From contig CM060318.1 in NCBI GenBank assembly GCA_030674155.1, positions 81,638,698-81,702,697 of the forward strand: a stretch of 64,000 bases of DNA. The letters run 5' to 3'. This DNA is from Stramonita haemastoma (taxonomy: Eukaryota; Mollusca; Gastropoda; Neogastropoda; Muricidae). The position numbers were made by a program, and so were the translations under genes. The notes beneath the pieces are model-generated. The model was given only the letters and a program-made list of their open reading frames with translations. It was not told the origin of the DNA and searched no databases. Positions 61,676-64,000 of this stretch are shown here, in pieces (positions within the stretch are counted from its first letter, which is position 1; each line of letters opens with the position of its first letter).

Positions 61676-61800
61676 GATACAATTCTTGTCTTCAGCAGAC
61701 ATTTCTTTAGTTGTAACTATTAGCTACAAGACAGTAGCTACAATTTGTCTTCAGCAGATATTTCTTTAGTTGTAACTATTAGCTACAAGACAGTAGCTAC
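61676..61800. repeat. ~60-bp tandem duplication within a satellite unit
   Basis: The CTTCAGCAGA...ATTAGCTACAAGACAGTAGC segment is present twice in a row with only one or two differences, so this is a recent event. Confidence 0.8.
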
Positions 61801-62040
61801 AATATGAAAATTAAGAAAATATCCGAGGTGCAAATAACCAATATGTGGAAACTTTGCATGAAAATGAAAATTCTTACATGAAAGACTAGCAGGAAACTGA
61901 ACAACGCCAATGGAAAGAGAAAAACTACAGACACGGTTCATACGAGCAACAAGAGACTAAAGATAAAAAAAATTCCTAGTACATACTAAAGTTACAAGTA
62001 AAAACATTGATTTGAAACCCATTATCTACAACTTTAATCC

Positions 62041-62802
62041 AACAATATTCATAACCCAGCCAACCTCAAGAAACCACATCTGGGTCGACATTGCATTACA
62101 ATTAAATCTCAGAATCGAAGTGTCGACTAGTGATAATCAAGCTGACCTCAAGGAGTCGTATCAGGGCTGACGTTGCATTAGAGTAAAATCTCAGATTAAA
62201 AGTGTCCACTCTTGATAACCCAGCCGACCTCAAGAAGCCATATCAGGGCTGATATTGCATTAGAATTAAATGTATAATTCAGTGTCATCTATTGATAACC
62301 CAACCGACCTCAATAAGCCATATCAATGCTGACGTTGCATTAGAATTAAATCTCAGATTAAAAGTGACGAATATTGACAATCCAGCTGACCTCAAGAAGC
62401 CATATCAGGGCCGACGTTGCATCAAAATTAAATCTCAGATTTAAAAAAAAAAGTTAATTATTGATAAGGTTAACCCAGCCAACCTCAAGAAGCTATATCA
62501 GGGCCGACATAGCATTAGAATTTATATCTCAGAATCAAAGTGTCGACTAATGATAACCCAGCAGACCTTAAGAAGACATCAGGGCAGACACTGCATTAGA
62601 ATTAAATCTCAGATTAAAACTGTCCACTATTGATAATCCAGCTGACCTCAAGAAGCCATATCAGTGCCAAAGTTGAATTAGAATTAAATCTCAGATTAAA
62701 ACTGTCCAATTTTTGATAATCCAGCCGACATCAAGAAGCCATATCAGGGCCGACGTTTTATTAGAATTAAATCTCAGATCAAAAGCTAATTGATAACCTA
62801 GC
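62041..62802 (+). repeat. ~82-bp tandem array derived from the large satellite
   Basis: About nine units of roughly 77-89 bp begin ATAACCCAGCCGACCTCAAG, continue with CATATCAGGGC and end AATTAAATCTCAGATTAAAA. The unit is the LINE-tail-like segment of the ~1.3-kb units, amplified on its own at the end of the array. Confidence 0.9.
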
Positions 62803-64000
62803 TGTCACGAATCGACCCAGGTTCGAATCCTCACACCCCTTCACCACCCCACTTACACCTCTCCTGACCGCCAGGGTGAAGGACTAGCGCCCTGGACACG
62901 GAGGGAGAGGTGTGGTTTTAAGGGGACTGACGGGAGGTCCTTTACCTCCACACCATTTTTCTTTTCCACCCTCCCACTTTAGTTTTTTTGTTATCCATAC
63001 CCCTGAGCGCAGGCTAGCGTGCGCATGGGGATTTAAATGTAACATGTCCATATGTGTAGCAATGCGTAAAACTCCGATTGACCGCGTACGAGGCGCCCGT
63101 GCGTGGCGGAGTTTCCGCCGAAACCGGGGTGAGAGCTCAGCTGATTTCAGGTGATAGCAGGCATATATTTCCTGTCGTGATGCCACCCCGGCGACACTTT
63201 GTGCTCGGTAGCCAAGGTGCAGAGACAGAACTCCTTGCCGACGCAGGAGTGGTGGTGCCGCGATCGGCACACGACGATGATAACCACACGAGCTGTCTGA
63301 GGTATGTACCGTGTGGCAGAAATCGAATTTATTTTATTTGGTTTAGACACTCGGAAGTGTCCAACATTTTTCCAGGTGCATGCAACTTATTTGTTTGAAT
63401 TATTCACTCATTCCGCCGACTGGAGTGAGTGGGTGTTGCACCGTGGTTTCGAACCCACGACTTCACCACTTTGTTTTGGTTCCAATAGTTTCTTCTCTCG
63501 AACTCTGCTTTGGTGGGGGAAGAGAGAAGGTAGGTTTTTCGGAACATGCAGATTCCTTTTGTTTCCAAGACTTTATTTTCAGCGCTTCATTCTTTTGTGT
63601 TTTTTTATGATTCTGGGGTTTTCGGGCGGTCGCGGTGGATTGAAACTGGAGGGGACCGCAAGTTCACCGGCGTCGTCTGATTTTGAGTACTATCCCCAGT
63701 AATCCGTCTTGTTCCTCCGACTGTAGGGATATATATGTTGCAGTCAGAGGTTATGTTGCGTTTATTTGTATGTCTGTGTGACAGCTTATTTGAACTTACA
63801 GTTGTAACCTCATGGAGGAGTTTTGATGGAGATTGTATCAGTTGTTAAGGTGGGGGAAGGCAAGGGATGGAGGGAGGGGTTGACACTCATATGTGACTAA
63901 ATAATTCCTGCCACAGCTTTTTTGTGTGTGGGCAGGCGGCAGCAGGGGCCGTTTGTGTGTTGGGCAGACGGGACTGGATGTCGGGTGGGACAGACCTCGG
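62803..64000 (+). mobile_element. Dispersed repeat, copy 2 (possibly an LTR), runs off window
   Basis: Starts TGTCACGAATCG, a start often seen in gypsy-type LTRs, directly after the 82-bp array. The part from about 63215 aligns with 38869-39660. The first 400 bp are absent from copy 1. A T-arm-like hairpin (CGTGG...CCACG around TTTCGAAC) lies near 63445. No protease, RT or integrase frame is in view. The 132-codon frame at 63304-63702 is not conserved in copy 1. Confidence 0.5.

Larger units (their letters stand above)
46839..62040 (+). repeat. Tandem array of ~1.1-1.5 kb units, about 11 copies
   Basis: The landmark GTCTTCAGCAGA recurs at about 46918 (variant), 48071, 49460, 50806, 52046, 53290, 57505, 58948, 60484 and 61691. 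Each unit has in order: a TGACAAAGACTGCATAC block, the CTTCAGCAG block, a CTACAAAACAGTACCTACCA block, AACGCCAATGGAAAG, the LINE-tail-like TATAGCCCAGCCGACCTCAA block, GTTTTGCACAAACGCG, GT and G-run microsatellites, TATCAA(T)AAATTTTGT, more GT, ATTATGGTCATGGGGATGGT, and CCAAATCGTATGGTTACGTG. Length differences come mainly from the microsatellites. LINE insertions split it at 49551-49783 and 53351-56219. No coding frame is shared between units. Confidence 0.92.

Overview
The window looks like non-genic DNA from an animal genome, most likely a mollusc and probably a gastropod. This is inferred from the very high density of dinucleotide microsatellites, tRNA-headed SINEs ending in ATAA/CA tails, a Penelope-like retroelement, an RNase H-carrying LINE and long satellites. 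No operons, bacterial-style genes, rRNA, functional tRNA or CRISPR arrays are visible. I recognise no intact host protein-coding gene. A few exon-like stretches are listed at low confidence.

Layout. 1-5.07 kb holds a tandem pair of Penelope-like elements (PLEs) on the minus strand. One is nearly complete (848-codon reverse transcriptase plus GIY-YIG frame) and the N-terminal part of a second runs off the left edge. Both carry a hammerhead-ribozyme-like motif in the direct repeat. 5-13 kb is AT-rich sequence with microsatellites, two minisatellites (33 bp and 51 bp units) and a MITE-like block inside (AT)n. 13.2-17.5 kb is a degenerate short-period tandem array. 17.7-22.3 kb has exon-like fragments, one of them present three times. 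22.4-23.2 kb is a compound minisatellite. 23.5-31.4 kb carries two SINE families and GA/GT microsatellites. 33.0-38.9 kb is a very regular ~402-bp satellite of about 14.5 copies. 38.9-39.9 kb and 62.8-64 kb are two copies of one dispersed, perhaps LTR-derived, repeat. 44.2-46.8 kb is an inverted, two-part LINE copy. 46.8-62.0 kb is a tandem array of ~1.1-1.5 kb units, interrupted by two 5'-truncated LINE insertions with target-site duplications. 62.0-62.8 kb is an ~82-bp array amplified from one segment of that larger unit.

The unifying theme is the 3' end of one LINE family. A short stem-loop (arms like AGCCCCG/CGGGGCT) followed by a (ATTGG)n-type tail occurs at the end of every LINE copy here. 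It also occurs as a 51-bp stand-alone insertion with target-site duplication, and a related sequence sits inside each unit of the ~1.3-kb satellite and its 82-bp derivative. The stem arms change together between copies, as expected of an RNA structure recognised by the element's reverse transcriptase.
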